A stretch of 64,000 nucleotides of DNA from Conus ventricosus (lineage: Eukaryota; Mollusca; Gastropoda; Neogastropoda; Conidae): assembly GCA_018398815.1 (NCBI GenBank), contig CM031616.1, forward strand, positions 74,882,504 through 74,946,503, read 5' to 3'. Shown in pieces: positions 1 to 11,090 of the stretch (position 1 is its first letter; each line of letters begins with the position of its first letter). Made by a program: the position numbers and the translations under genes. The notes under the pieces were generated by a model. It searched no databases. It had not been told where the DNA came from and saw only the letters and a list, made by a program, of their open reading frames with translations.

Positions 1-175
1 GTCCTTTTTTTTTAAAACATTTTGTTCAGTATTAGTATTCCTATCAGTAATATTATTATCATCATTACGACTTTGACTCACTCACTATTTCCCTTCCAAC
101 AGCCTCGTCTCATTCAACGCCTTCTTCCTTGCGCTGAACTCTGAAACGATCTGAAGCGATCAAAGCTACGTAAAT
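1..175. other. Left flank, no feature seen
   Basis: AT-rich single-copy-looking sequence before the first LTR. It has no counterpart before the second element copy at 37689, so the long duplication starts at the LTR edge. No coding signal or repeat was seen. Confidence 0.5.
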
Positions 176-2432
176 TGTCACGTGCCCCACCAGCGACCCT
201 AGGGGTCACCAGGAAGACAGCAACACCCCTCCCGATCACCGGCAGCAGACTCCACACTGACTCACACCTTTCACCCCTCCAGCAAAACGACGTAACAGCA
301 TCTGCCTCTCCAGGAGCCCAATTCAAAGGGGAACCTTTTTAATGCCAATTGACCCTATTATTTCCAAACGGTACCAAGGGACCAACCGACACGCCAGGAA
401 TATTTAAATACAGGTTCTCTGGGTGGGAAGTCTAGGGTATAACACAATATAAAAAAAACTTTGGGGACCTCAGTCGGCCGCGGCCAGGGACCTGTAGCAA
501 CGAGTGAGAGAAAACGACAGGCAAGGGAAACCATGGGGGTCTCCTCATCAAACATTACCCATATGAATATATACATTAAACTCAAACGCAATCATCATAG
601 CATATCAATAACAACGAAAAAACAATGACTCCTCTCCAAATGTGCATAAAATGGTGACTATACGAATCGTGTGTGTTGGTGCGAGTTCAATCCCAGTAGG
701 CGTCGCTGTCCTTAGCAGACGAACACCAAAGTCGCAGCTTGGCACAGAATGGGGCAATTGGTCTCTGTTTAGTCTCTTAAGCTGTCTTGGCGCTTGGACT
801 TAGGCGACGTCCATGACTGGGCACGCTGGTTTTTAAATGACACACAGATTCACTAGACGATCACATGCACGTACGTGACGGAACGACGAACGATGAAACG
901 GTTTGGAGGCGACACAAAACTATGGTGGTGTGGATGGCGCTGGTGATGGTTGGCACTCCTCCCGTCGACTCCCACACCCCAGTGCAGTCCGCGCCGCTGC
1001 AGTCGAGAACTCTTGAAGCGGTGCTGCGCGGGACTGGGGGGGGGGGGGGGAGGGGAAGGAAGAGAGGAACAACGGGGCGGAGAGTGCCGGATGGGCTGTT
1101 CCAGGACAGGGATGTTGAACCGTCTGAGGCCGGGCCGTGCAGGCTTCTCCTCGACGGTCCCCTGGTGACGCTGCCCACCTGTAGCGAGGACCCAGCGACC
1201 TGCGGCAGCTCGTCCCTCCCGGGCCCAGAATAAGGCTGCGGGCCACTTGCTCCAAGCCCTGGAACAGAGAGCTATAACCCGGGCTACGATATGTCCAACC
1301 ACACGATGCATACTAGGTGTGTAGAAATGTCCATGTGCACACATCCTCCAATACACACCACGCAAAAAACAACACAACAAAAATATCGACTATTTCTCCC
1401 GTTCACCGCAAAGCCGTCGTCACGCAAATAAAACCCCAAATCCAGATTCCAGGAAGCAAGGGAGGGAATCCGAGCCATGTACGGTTGACTGCGCCAGCCA
1501 GCATCATATCCAATGTCGGCTGATGCCATCGAGAAAAAAAAACAAAAACTAACTTCACTACTCGGACTGAAAACGTGGAATGATTTCCCCCGTGACCAGG
1601 GAAATCTTCGGGTTAGATATCCCACAGTAAGTTTCCCTCTTTATGCTATAACCGTTAACAATTCAGAACAACAAGACATTGGAACCACTGGACAGGCACA
1701 AAAAAAAGAAGAAAATTTTATACACATTTTTAAATGAACGAACAAGACAACCTCAAAAGGAAAGAAAGAGGAAAAGGAGGGAGAGAGAGAAAGGGGGAGA
1801 GAGAGAGAGAGAAGAGAGTGAGAGAGAAAGAGAGGGGGGGGGAGGAAACGGTACTACTTGCTAACGTTACCTAAGGCAAGGATCAACCTGATCCCCTCAA
1901 AAGCCGTAAGCATCTAATACAAAGATGTGGTGAAGGATGAATAAACCAAGAAAAATAATAATTTAATGCTTACCCCATTCGGCTCGTGGGGGAAGTAGGA
2001 AAGAGACAGCTCCGCAGTGTTGGCCTCAGACCTATTGAAAGTGTTACCACTGCTCGACGAGAACCAAGTAGCATATGAGGCCCCTCTCGGAGGGACGACC
2101 AACGAGAGCCTGATGTAACCCGCTTCGCCTAGCTGAGTCCCCATTCCAGCACACGTAAATAGAACTCTAAATACTAACAGGGAGAGAGAACTCCGGCAGA
2201 CCTACTAGAGTTAGTTCCCTCGCATTTGCCCTCGAGACGGGCGACAGAAAGGTGAATTGAGTGATGCGCGTAAAGCACGAGGGTTTCTTAGATCAACCTG
2301 AACATGACACTGGTTTCTGGGATGAACAGAGAGGTCTTCGGCGCAAGAAAAAAAAAAAAAAAATACCTGACAGTGGAAAAAAGTTTCAGGTCGAGGCCTT
2401 CACGCCTGTCTGTGTGTCGACAGGTCGTGACA
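176..2432 (-). repeat. LTR (3' LTR of element copy 1), long form
   Basis: A 2257-bp LTR with terminal TGTCACG and CGTGACA. It holds a G-run near 1036 and a block of roughly 0.5 kb (about 1483-1993) that includes a (GA)n tract. That block is absent from the partner LTR at 8583-10326. Outside the block the two LTRs are nearly identical apart from small indels. Confidence 0.88.
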
Positions 2433-2443
2433 AACCCCCGACC
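2433..2443 (-). other. Candidate polypurine tract
   Basis: Directly inside the 3' LTR the minus strand reads GGTCGGGGGTT, a short G-rich purine run where plus-strand priming is expected. It is shorter than a classical tract. Position is the main support. Confidence 0.4.
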
Positions 2444-2449
2444 TAAAGC

Positions 2450-2995
2450 GTTGTCTTACTGAAAGACAACAAGACAGGACTGTGCACAGGACTAAAAAGG
2501 AGTGGTTACACAGACAGCCTATTTTCCATAGACTCCGGGTGAAGACGACTCAATGCATCTGCACCCCAGTTTTCTGAACCCTTGATGGCTCTGAAAGTGA
2601 AAGTGTGAGCTTGGAGCTCATGGCCCACGCCATGAGTCTTTTACTTACGGGCTGGATTCTGCTAAGGTAACTGAGTGGGTGGTGGTCGCTCTCGACCACG
2701 AAGTGCCTGCCATAGAGGTAGGGGTAGAATCGCCGTATGCCCAAACTACGGCGAAACACTCCAGCTCTATGGTGTGATATCGACGCTCGGTGTCAGATAA
2801 CTTTTTGCTGGCGTAGGCGACGGGCTGGAGACCTGCCCCTGGTCTTGCAACAGCACTGCGCCTAAGCCCACGCCAGAGGCATCCGTCCTCAGGACGAATG
2901 GTAACTCTGGGTTAGGAAGCACCAACACAGGTCTGGAGCAAAGCTTGTCCTTCAGGGTGATAAATGCCTCCTCACAAGCCGCATCCAAGTAACCG
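2450..2995 (-). pseudogene. Retrotransposon RNase H region
   Basis: This is the last pol domain before the 3' LTR. Minus-strand fragments show the RT-connection motif 'CEEAFITLKDKL', the RNase H start 'LRTDASGVGLGAVLLQ' with the first catalytic Asp, and 'VVESDHHPLSYL' with the later Asp, as in Ty3/gypsy RNase H. The frame changes near 2760. No integrase follows it; only about 20 bases separate it from the LTR region. The same region of copy 2 (39990-40545) is broken at other places, which points to sequencing or consensus indels as part of the cause. Confidence 0.8.
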
Positions 2996-3067
2996 ACGAT
3001 GGGAGGCCTCCCTTGGTCTTTTCAGTCAAAGGCAAGGCTATCTCGGCGAAACCAGGTATAAAACCGT

Positions 3068-3770
3068 CTATAGTAGCCAGCCAGACTCAAGAATCCACGT
3101 AGTTGTTTCTTCGTGGTTGGCTTCTCCATCCCTGCAGCCTGACCAGCTTGTCTTCCTCTGGAAGCATGACTCCCTGCCTAATAACGTGACCCAGGAAGGC
3201 GATTCTCCTGTTGGCCAAGACACACTTTGTTGGTCTAGCTGCCAACCGTACCTCTCTGAGCCTACCAGGAGAGCCCTCAGTGACACTATGTGGTCTTCCC
3301 ATGAAGGCGTAGCCACAAGTACATCATCCATGAAATTGTGAAGATAAGGACTTTGGAGAGGCGCCAGGACAGACCTCATAACCCTACTGAAAATTGCCCC
3401 AGCAGTTTTCAGGCCGAAGGGCATGACCTTCCATTGAAACTGTCCCTCCTGAGTAGTAAAGGCAGTGACCGGCTTGCTAGCAGGTGCCATAGGAATCTGC
3501 CAGTAACCTTTGGTTAGGTCCAGCTTGGAAAGTATTGTGCCCTTTGGAGTTGGCAAAAAATTAGGTCAATATTGGTAATGGTTCGGCATCGAACTTCAGG
3601 ACCAGATTGAGTCGCCTGTAATCAATACAGAAGCGGATCCTGCCGTTTTTTTTCCTTACAAGGACAATCGGGGCCGAGTATGGGGAAACAGCTGGCTCTA
3701 TGACCCCAACTGCAACATGCTGGCCACCTCATCTTTGATCACCCGTTGTTGTGAGATAAAGGGTATTGCT
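3068..3770 (-). pseudogene. Retrotransposon reverse transcriptase region
   Basis: Minus-strand reading gives 'KLDLTKGYWQIPM', 'QWKVMPFGLKTAGAIFSRVM' and the catalytic box 'FMDDVLVAT', an F-M-D-D variant of YxDD. These are the fingers/palm motifs of Ty3/gypsy RT. The frame is lost just upstream of the K-L-D-L-T motif and again after the catalytic box. RT lies downstream of integrase (3771-5214) and upstream of RNase H, which gives the copia-like order. A typical gypsy N-terminal RT linker is readable upstream to about 4000. Confidence 0.88.
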
Positions 3771-5214
3771 TCACCCTAACAGGCTGGTCAGACTCAAGGA
3801 CGAGATTGCACTCACCGACCAGACATTGCAGGGGAAGGTCAGTGAGGATATCTTGGTATTCTTCGCACAGCTGTTTAAGCTCTGAAACTTGCTCGGACCC
3901 CAATGACGTGTGATTTCCACATCAGTCCAGCATTCTTCCTGTTGGAGTGGAAGGAGGGGAATACCTTGAGCTCCGGCGTTTTCGACTTCTTGGAACTCGT
4001 CCATCACCATTGGAGTGAAGCTGGCAGCACATTCTTCTCTCCTGTGATATCTCTTCAGCAGGTTAGCGTGGTATAACTTGGGTTTATCCACGTACCATAA
4101 TTCTGTAGTCCCAGTCTCCAACCCTCTCTACGACTTTGTAAGGTCCTTGCCATGCGAGTTGCAACTTATTCTTTTGAGTTGGGAGAAGCAGTAACACCTC
4201 GTCGCCAGCCTCGAACCATCTCTCTCTAGCCCTGCGGTCATAGTGCCGTTTGTACCGTTCCTTAGCCTGGGCCAGGTACTTCTGGGCCAACTCACAGGTA
4301 GAAGAGACCTTGTTTCTGAGGTCGATGAGATATTCAACCTCAGACTTAACAGGCTCTGCTGGCGGTTCCTCTTGTGTCCAGTGGTACCTCAAGATGGCCA
4401 TGGGCCCCCGGATCGTGCGTCCGTATAGGAGCTCGAATGGAGGAGAATTTCAGAGACTCCTGAGGGACCTCCCTGAAGGCAAAGAGGACAGAGGAAATGT
4501 ACTTGTCCCAATCTCTTGGCTTTTCTTGACAGATGTCGGCGCAATGCTTGCTTGAGCGTTGCATTATACCGCTCGACAAGGCCATTGGCCATCGCGTGAT
4601 AAGGCGTTGTGGCCTTCCATGGATGTGGAGGGCTGTGTTCACTCATCATCAGTTGGGAAGTGAACTGGGTCCCCCGGTCTGTAAAGACCTCGTCTGGGAT
4701 TCCTGTACGGGTCCAAATTTCCCACAGTGCATCTGCAATGGCCTCTGAGTCAATCGCCCTGAGAGCAACTGCCTCGGGGTATCTCGTGGCATAATCCACT
4801 AACACGAGGATGTAGCGATGCCCCCGACCGGATGAAGGAAAGATCGGCCTACCAGGTCTACCCCTACCTTTGAAAAAGGTGTGGCCACTACGGGACAGAA
4901 CTAGCGGCACTCTGGTGTTCCTCCCCTTTGGAGTCGTGCGTTGACATGGGTCGCATGTCCGCACAAACTCCCTCACTGACTTACTGATCCTGGCCAGAAA
5001 AAGTCGTGTTGTATCCTCTCCAGGTTCGTTTGACTCCATATGCCCTGCCATGGGCGACTCGTGACCGTGCTTGAGGACCACATGCCTCAATGACTCGGGT
5101 GTTACCACCTGTCTCACTTGGGTCTACCGTCCTGAAACAGGCGGTACAGATGCCACCTTGATCTGATATTGCACTTTCCCACCTCGAGAAGAGTCCTTCT
5201 GCTAGCTTTCTCAA
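3771..5214 (-). pseudogene. Retrotransposon integrase with GPY/F module
   Basis: The longest clean stretch is 4389-5117 (242 codons). It shows the zinc-binding HHCC region ending 'FVRTCDPCQRT', then the catalytic core: first Asp in 'LVLVDYATRYPEA', second Asp in 'VFTDRGTQFTSQLM', and Glu in 'NGLVERYNATLKQAL'. Downstream, 4084-4401 carries a C-terminal module with 'LAWQGPYKVVERVGDW' (GPY/F domain), and 'LYHANLLKRYHRR' follows in another frame. The remainder to 3771 is the linker leading into RT. Protease lies upstream. This placement of integrase before RT is what sets the element apart from canonical gypsy elements. Confidence 0.9.
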
Positions 5215-5263
5215 AGGTGCCAGGACCTGATCGTGCTGTTGTAGCCGGATCAGAGCTGCCGAT

Positions 5264-5769
5264 TCACGGCCAACGCAGGACTTGGTCTAAAGGTTTTAAG
5301 ACAGGTTTCAAGGCCTCTCGGGCCTGAGCTTGAGCTCTGGTCTCGACAGCCATAGCTGACTCCTTGGGTAATTCGTTAGAGACTCTGATTTCCTGGTTCT
5401 CGAATCTAACTGTATTTCCAATCAAAAGGGAGTACAGTGGCTTAACTAGGGCTACGCCCACACCTTGCCCTGGAAGTAGGGTGTCCTGACCTGAACTAGC
5501 ACTACAGGCCTTGTCTCCTTAAACTTGGCCTCTACCCTTGAAACTGACATTCCCTGTCTCGTGGGCATCCTGTGGCACCAGTTCTTCATCCACGAAAACA
5601 GTGGAAGCTCCAGTATCCTTGAGGGCTTCAACAACGGTACCCTCCACGACGCTGAGAAACTTAGGTGCCAGAGTATGTTGTGAGGTACTACTGCGGCACA
5701 TGTATGAGGATCTTTCGCTGGGTTTGGGAGGGACTTCTCCGAGGGGAAACTACCCTGTGCAGTCTTCAA
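5264..5769 (-). pseudogene. Retrotransposon aspartic protease region
   Basis: In one minus frame (5519-5701) the fragment 'VVEALKDTGASTVFVDEELV' carries the D-T-G-A active-site motif of retroelement aspartic proteases, which mature Gag-Pol. The frame shifts on both sides. Upstream the reading runs into the PIF/Harbinger remnant, and downstream into the segment before integrase. Only the active-site neighbourhood is recognisable. Confidence 0.7.
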
Positions 5770-6098
5770 GGCAGCTTCCCTGTGTTCACAAACATGACAG
5801 AGGTCTCAGTCCCCGTGGCGGCCCCTGCCGCGAAGCCTGGGGGCCGGTGAATGTTCAAACCGTGTTACAATTATTGTCACTGACTATCCGCTTTCAATGA
5901 GTTGTCAGTGACTTTAAAGTCAGCTTTGAAAAGTTGCAATGTTCAAGCAGTGACAACCGAATTTACAACGAAGTCAGCAGACAATGATTGCCCTAATTTT
6001 CAAACGTTACCGGACTATTTTTACCAGGGTTTTCCGCGAAAGTTAACTTTCTGTTTCAACTGAGCATGCGCAGTGACTTTGTTTACGCTGCATCCATC

Positions 6099-6472
6099 AT
6101 GGCAGACGAAACGGGCAAAAGCAAAACGCAGAAGAAACCTAATTTCTCTCCTTCTGAAATGGAAAGTGCTCCTTCATGAGATAAGAATTAATCGCAGATT
6201 GTTGTTTTAGAGTTTACAAACGCGAACACAAACCAGAAAAAAAGGAGAAATGGGAGAGTATCGCCGAAAAAGTGAATGCTGTTGGAGCCACACGGCCGTA
6301 CCTGCGAGCAAGTTAAAAAAAACGGTTTAAAGATGCCAAAAAGCAATACCTTGACTTCAAGCGAGAAGTCGGCAAAACTGGAGGGGAACACCTCCTGTAC
6401 CTGTTCCCTTTGAGGACATCATCGCCGAAATCATTGGCGAAAATACTGGCCTTGCAGATGGTATTCCAGGAG
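6099..6472 (+). pseudogene. Harbinger Myb/SANT-like protein, first exon
   Basis: The protein starts MADETGKSKT and shows the pattern of the Harbinger-associated Myb/SANT-like DNA-binding proteins: basic start, 'NFSPSE', a central 'AEKVNAVGA', 'DAKKQYLDFKREVGKTGG', and a P-rich tail ending in 'GIPGG'. These proteins work with the transposase to bind transposon ends. The exon ends at a consensus donor (GAG followed by GTAAGT at 6473). Several one-base indels break the frame here; copy 2 (43692-44068) reads further in one frame. No second exon is present in the element. Confidence 0.72.
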
Positions 6473-6807
6473 GTAAGTAACGATCGATCACCCTGCACAC
6501 TGTACTTTGATCGATTCTGATCATGTCACCGATCGCATTTTGGTATGTTCCAATGGCATAAAACCGAAGAGCAACACACTTGTAACAGGGTTGCAGCGTG
6601 ATTCCTCTTTTCTCCACTTTGGGTCTGAGTCTATGCTCAATGAGATCAGTCAAATAATATATGGTTGCGAGATGAAACGAAATTTCTTGTAAATCCTCTC
6701 GTCGTCAAAAGTTTTCAACGGGTTAATCTTTCTCGAATTCTTCTTCTTCTTCTCAGACTCGACGGTTCCGCATGTACGCGAGGGCAGCCATTTTGTTTCG
6801 TTGTCAT
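6473..6807 (-). pseudogene. HARBI1-like transposase, N-terminal part
   Basis: Minus-strand reading gives 'TDLIEHRLRPKVEKRG' and then 'ALRFYAIGTYQNAIGD' followed by 'QSTVCRVIDR', the helix-turn-helix region typical of PIF/Harbinger (HARBI1) transposases. The DDE catalytic domain that should follow is absent, because the reading runs directly into the antisense of the SANT exon. The first in-frame ATG is at 6807. The fragment cannot be a functional transposase. Confidence 0.78.
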
Positions 6808-6993
6808 TCGATTGTCCACCGAAATCGAGGGTGTAAATTTCTAGCTTTAGTCACTGGTTTTCACCCCACTGACAACGGTTGTCAGCGGTTGTGCATCGCG
6901 GACTTTTATTGTCAGTGAAATTGTCAGTGGATTGTCAGCCTATTGTCATTGTCTGCCGATTGTAAGCTGATTGTACACGGTTGAACATTCCAC

Positions 6994-8323
6994 CCCAGGA
7001 TTGAGAGTTCCTACTCTGAGAGCTAGCACTAGACTCGTCAGTAGGTCCCTTTGGACGTTGTGAGTCCCTTTTGAACTTGCGACAGTCCCTTTTGATGTGA
7101 CCCGACGCCCCACAATAAAAACAGCCGGAGTTGGGGTTAGAATTCTTCCTTACAGTTTGGTCTGAGAGAAAGTAGGGGAAAGGGCAGGCTTTTCCTCTGA
7201 ACTTGGAGTTGAGGTCCTAGCGGCTTTCTCGGCTTTGGCCCCTTGCCTAGTTCTGCAAAGTCTCTGCTAATTCGACCGCGGCTTGAACGTAGTAGGTTTC
7301 TGTTCCTTTATCCTTATCTGCAACTCTTCGGAAGCAACATTGAGGAGCTGCTCTAACAGGACCAAATCTTTAAGGGGTAACCCAGAAACTTGGAGCCAAT
7401 GCTCCAATGTTCTCCGCAGTCGTTCACCGAACTGGGTAAAGGTTCATCGCCTTTTTTCCTCATTTCCCTGAACCTACGTCTGTAGGAATCAGGTCCTAAC
7501 CGGAAATGCTTCAATAAAGCCATTCTGAAAGTGGAAAATCTGCGCCGGGTGGGAGCGAGTTGAATGCTTCCCTGGCCTTACCCTTAACAGAACCTGATAG
7601 GTGCAGCACCATGTCCGCCTCTGACATTCCACACATATGAGCTACAGTTTCAATGGTCAAGGAATTCTTCAACATCTTCATCATGCTGAAGTTCGGGCAT
7701 CTTTAACTTGGGAAGAGGTTTAGTTTCACGACCCCCTCCCTCTCGCTTAGGGATAATTGTCCAAAATCAGTTCTAACTCCCCTCTCCTCTCCTGTTCTCT
7801 CACCCTTTCCTGCTCGAACCGTTGTTCCTCCTGCCATCTCTCTCTCCTCAATCTCTCTCTCTCTGCATTTCCCTCGCCAACCTCTGTTCCTCCTTATTCT
7901 CTCCCTTCCCTCTCCTCTCTCCTCTCCCTTCTCCCGGCGTTCTTCCCTCATCCTATCCCTCTCTCTCTCTTCTTGCATAAACATCAAGAGAGGTGTTAGG
8001 TCCGTGCCTTTGGAGAGAGAGGGGAGAAGTATCTCGGGAGTCAGAGGAGTCTGCAGACTTGTAGCCCATGAGCGGCCTCAGACCGAAGAGTACTCATAAA
8101 GGCGGCTCTTCTGGCAGCTTCGTCTCTTCTGGCCTTAATTTGTTTCGACAAACTGTCCCAATCCAGATCGACTGCCCCATACCTGTGGGGGTTGTGGCCG
8201 TAGGGGTGCTGGGTGCGGTGCTATACACAACCGAACTAGTCGTCACTACATTAGTAGAAACTGCCGTCACTATCTTGTGCTGCGACCGTGTCACAGGTCT
8301 TGACGGTCTAGGATCGTCGCCAT
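6994..8323 (-). pseudogene. Retrotransposon gag, copy 1, frameshifted
   Basis: This is the same gene as 44593-45927, with more indels. An important difference is that in this copy the CCHC zinc knuckle is in frame (C-x2-C-x4-H-x4-C, near 7110-7070), ending in K-R-D-C-R-K, whereas copy 2 has lost one base there. The Arg/Glu-rich coiled-coil region is present at 7703-7987 but out of frame with its flanks. The start ATG corresponds to 8323, where a one-base change shifts the first codons relative to copy 2. Confidence 0.8.
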
Positions 8324-8560
8324 GACCCCAACTAAAAAAAAACAGGCACCTGGGAGGAAAGTACGGGCTGTGAAACAGGGTACTAACGCTAACGGGAGAA
8401 GCCAAGTCTTGAGTTCACCCGACCAAGTCGACACCCTTCAGCCACCTAGTAGTGATTGTGAGGAACTGGCAAAGCAAGCGCTGAAACGGTCTCTGGGCAG
8501 ACCGGCGGAGCCAGGCAGAGCTCCCCACCAACAATGAGAGGGGCTCGGAATATCTGAGAA

Positions 8561-8577
8561 ATCCTGGACGAGCCCCA
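8561..8577 (-). other. Primer binding site, tRNA-Pro type (one base short)
   Basis: Minus strand, five bases inside the 5' LTR. It corresponds to the 18-nt site of copy 2 (46165-46182) but lacks one G of the G5 run, probably a homopolymer error. Confidence 0.7.
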
Positions 8578-8582
8578 CAAGA

Positions 8583-10326
8583 TGTCACGTGCCCCACCAG
8601 CGACCCCTAGGAAGACAGCAACACCCCCTCCCGATCACCGGCAGCAGACTCCACACTGACTCACACCTTTCACCCTCCAGCAAAACGACGTAACAGCATC
8701 TGCCTCTCCAGGAGCCCAATTCAAAAGGGGAACCTTTTTAATGCAATTGACCCTATTAATTCCAAGCGGTACAAGAGACAACCGACACGCCAGGAATATT
8801 TAAATACAGGTTCTCTGGGGTGGGAAGTCTAGGGTATAACACAATAAAAAAAAAAAAAAAACTTTGGGGACCTCAGTCGGCCGCGGCCAGGGACCTGTAG
8901 CAACGAGTGAGAGAAAACGACAGGTAGGGAAACCATGGGAGTCTCCTCATCAACATTACCCATATGAATATATACATTAAACTCAAACGCAATTATCATA
9001 GCATATCAATAACAACGAAAAAAACAATGAGTCTTCTCCAAATGTGCATAAATTGGTGACTATACGAATCGTGTGTGTTGGTGCAAGTTCAATCCAGTAG
9101 GCGTCGCTGTCCTTAGCAGATGAACACCAAAGTCGCAGCTTGGCACAGAATGGGGCAATTGGTCTCTGTTTAGTCTCTTAAGCTGTCTTGGCGCTTGGAC
9201 TTAGGCGACGTCATGACTGGGCACGCTGGTTTTTTAAATGACACACAGATTCACTAGACGATCACATGCACGTCGTGACGGAACGACGAACGATGAGACG
9301 GTTTGGAGGTGACACAAACTATGGTGGTGTGGATGGCGCTGGTGATGGTTCGCACTCCTCCTGTTCGACTCCCACACCCCAGTCCGCGCCGCTGCAGTCG
9401 AGAACTCTTGAAGCGGTGCTGCGCGGGACTGGGGGGGGGGGGGGGTGGGGGGGTGGGGAAGGAAGAGAGGAACAACGGGGACGGAGAGTGCCGGATGGGC
9501 TGTTCCAGGACAGGGATGTAGAACCGTCTGAGGCCGGGCCGTGCAGGCTTCTCCTCGACGGTCCCGGTTACGCTGCCCACCTGTAGCGAGGACCAGCGAC
9601 CTGCGGCAGCTCGTCCCTCCGGGCCCAGACTAAGGCTGCGAGCCACTTGCTCCAAAGCCCTGGAACAGAGAGCTATAACCGGGCTACGATATGTCCAACC
9701 CACACCGATGCATACTAGGTGTGTAGAAATGTCCATTTGCACACATCCAATACACACCCACGCAAAAACAACCACAACAAAAATATCGACTATTTCTCCC
9801 GTTCACCGCAAAGCCGTCGTCACGCAAATAAAAACCCCAAATCCAGATTCCAAGGAAGCAAGGGAGGGAATCCGAGCATGTACGGGTAGGAATGAGACAG
9901 CTCCGCAGTGTTGGCCTCAAGACCTATTGAAAGGTGTTACCATGGTCGATGAGAACCAAGTAGCATATGAGGCCCCTCTCGGAGGGACGACAACGAGAGC
10001 CTTTTGTAACCCGCTTCGCCTAGCTGAGTCCCTATTCTAGCACACGTAAATAGAACTCTTAAATACTAACAGGGGAGGAGAACTCCGGCAGACATACTAG
10101 AGTTAGTTCCCCTCGCATTTGCCCTCGAGACGGGCGACAGAAAGGTGAATTGAGTGATGCGCGTAAAGCACGAGGGTTTCTTAGAATCAACCTGAACATG
10201 ACACTGGTTTCTGGGATGAACAGAGAGGTCTTCGAGCGCAAGAAAAAAAACAAAGTACCTGACAGTGGAAAAAAGTTTCAGGTCGAGGCCTTCACGCCTG
10301 GTCTGTGTGTCAGACAGGTCGTGACA
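8583..10326 (-). repeat. LTR (5' LTR of element copy 1), short form
   Basis: A 1744-bp LTR with the same TGTCACG/CGTGACA ends as 176-2432. It lacks the roughly 0.5-kb (GA)n-containing block. Transcription of the element should start in this LTR and run leftwards. Confidence 0.88.
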
Positions 10327-10653
10327 TGAATTTTCGTTGTTTTATTCGTTTATGTCTCACCTGAAAAAGACTAAGAGGTCGAAACGCGTTGTGTTTTGTG
10401 ACTCGTTTGTCCACGTTCTCTGGGCGGTTCGCTAACATTTATTTAAGATTTCTTTTAAAATATTCAGATATGAATCCAGGCTAAAGCAGCTTACCGTTTG
10501 CGGTAGATTAGAATGGGATTAAAGTGATGGTCACTTATTGGCATCTCATTAATTAAATAAAATGTGCATGCAAAGATTAGTATACAACACTACCTCCACA
10601 CACTTTTAATGACATTCTAAAAACAACACACACATTTATGCCCCCCCCCCCCC

Positions 10654-10659
<6 letters not shown>
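10327..10659. other. Spacer right of the element, hairpin motif
   Basis: AT-rich spacer without a gene. At 10360-10391 it holds a short stem followed by CGAAACGCGTTG. The same spacer follows the second element copy at 47935. Confidence 0.45.
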
Positions 10660-10691
<32 letters not shown>

Positions 10692-10873
10692 GGCCCCTTT
10701 TACATGCGTTTTGTCTTTGTTTGTTTGTATTCCTGTTCGTTTGTCTCTTGTTTTTGTCTAAGATCACTGTAAAGAGGATAGACATTAAATTAAAGAACGA
10801 ACGAACACACACGCACACACGCACACGCACACACACACACGCACACGCACACACACTACAAACCGAGCACGAT

Positions 10874-10916
<43 letters not shown>

Positions 10917-11050
10917 CACACACACACACACAAACGCGCGTGCGTGCGTTCACAGACACATACGTACCTACAGACAGACAGACATTTAGACAGACAGAAA
11001 GGCACATTCGAGCACGCGCGCAAAGGCATGCAGGAGCGCGCGCCAACACA

Positions 11051-11089
<39 letters not shown>

Positions 11090-11090
11090 A
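10660..11090. repeat. (CA)n and (GACA)n microsatellite block
   Basis: Runs of CA, GACA and CACG-type repeats surround one copy of a 120-bp segment (about 10692-10810). Copy 2 has two copies of that segment 404 bp apart, so one period is missing here. Confidence 0.85.

Larger units (their letters stand above)
5847..6993. mobile_element. PIF/Harbinger DNA transposon, internally deleted, copy 1
   Basis: A 1.15-kb insertion inside the gypsy element, between gag and protease. Imperfect terminal inverted repeats are visible: GTGGAATGTTCAACCGTGTA reading in from the right end, and a close match reading in from the left. Just inside both ends GTCAGTG-type motifs recur. It encodes the N-terminal part of a Myb/SANT-like protein on the plus strand and the N-terminal part of a HARBI1-like transposase on the minus strand. 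The distal halves of both genes are missing. A 3-bp target duplication is not evident. Confidence 0.82.
176..10326 (-). mobile_element. Gmr1-like Ty3/gypsy LTR retrotransposon, copy 1
   Basis: Two long LTRs (176-2432 and 8583-10326) enclose gag, protease, integrase, RT and RNase H remnants, all on the minus strand, so the 5' LTR is the right-hand one. Both LTRs begin TGTCACG and end CGTGACA on the plus strand. A primer binding site lies 5 bases inside the 5' LTR. Integrase lies upstream of RT, the reverse of ordinary gypsy elements but known from the Gmr1 clade. A PIF/Harbinger remnant (5847-6993) sits between gag and protease. The four or five bases flanking the two LTRs do not match, so no target-site duplication is visible. 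Reading frames are broken by many one-base indels. The second copy at 37689-47934 has the same structure. Confidence 0.9.

Noticed and set aside
3540..3590. Stop codon in RT apparently shared by both copies
   Set aside because: It lies in a T/A run with different indels in each copy. The original frame is uncertain, so a shared nonsense mutation cannot be claimed.
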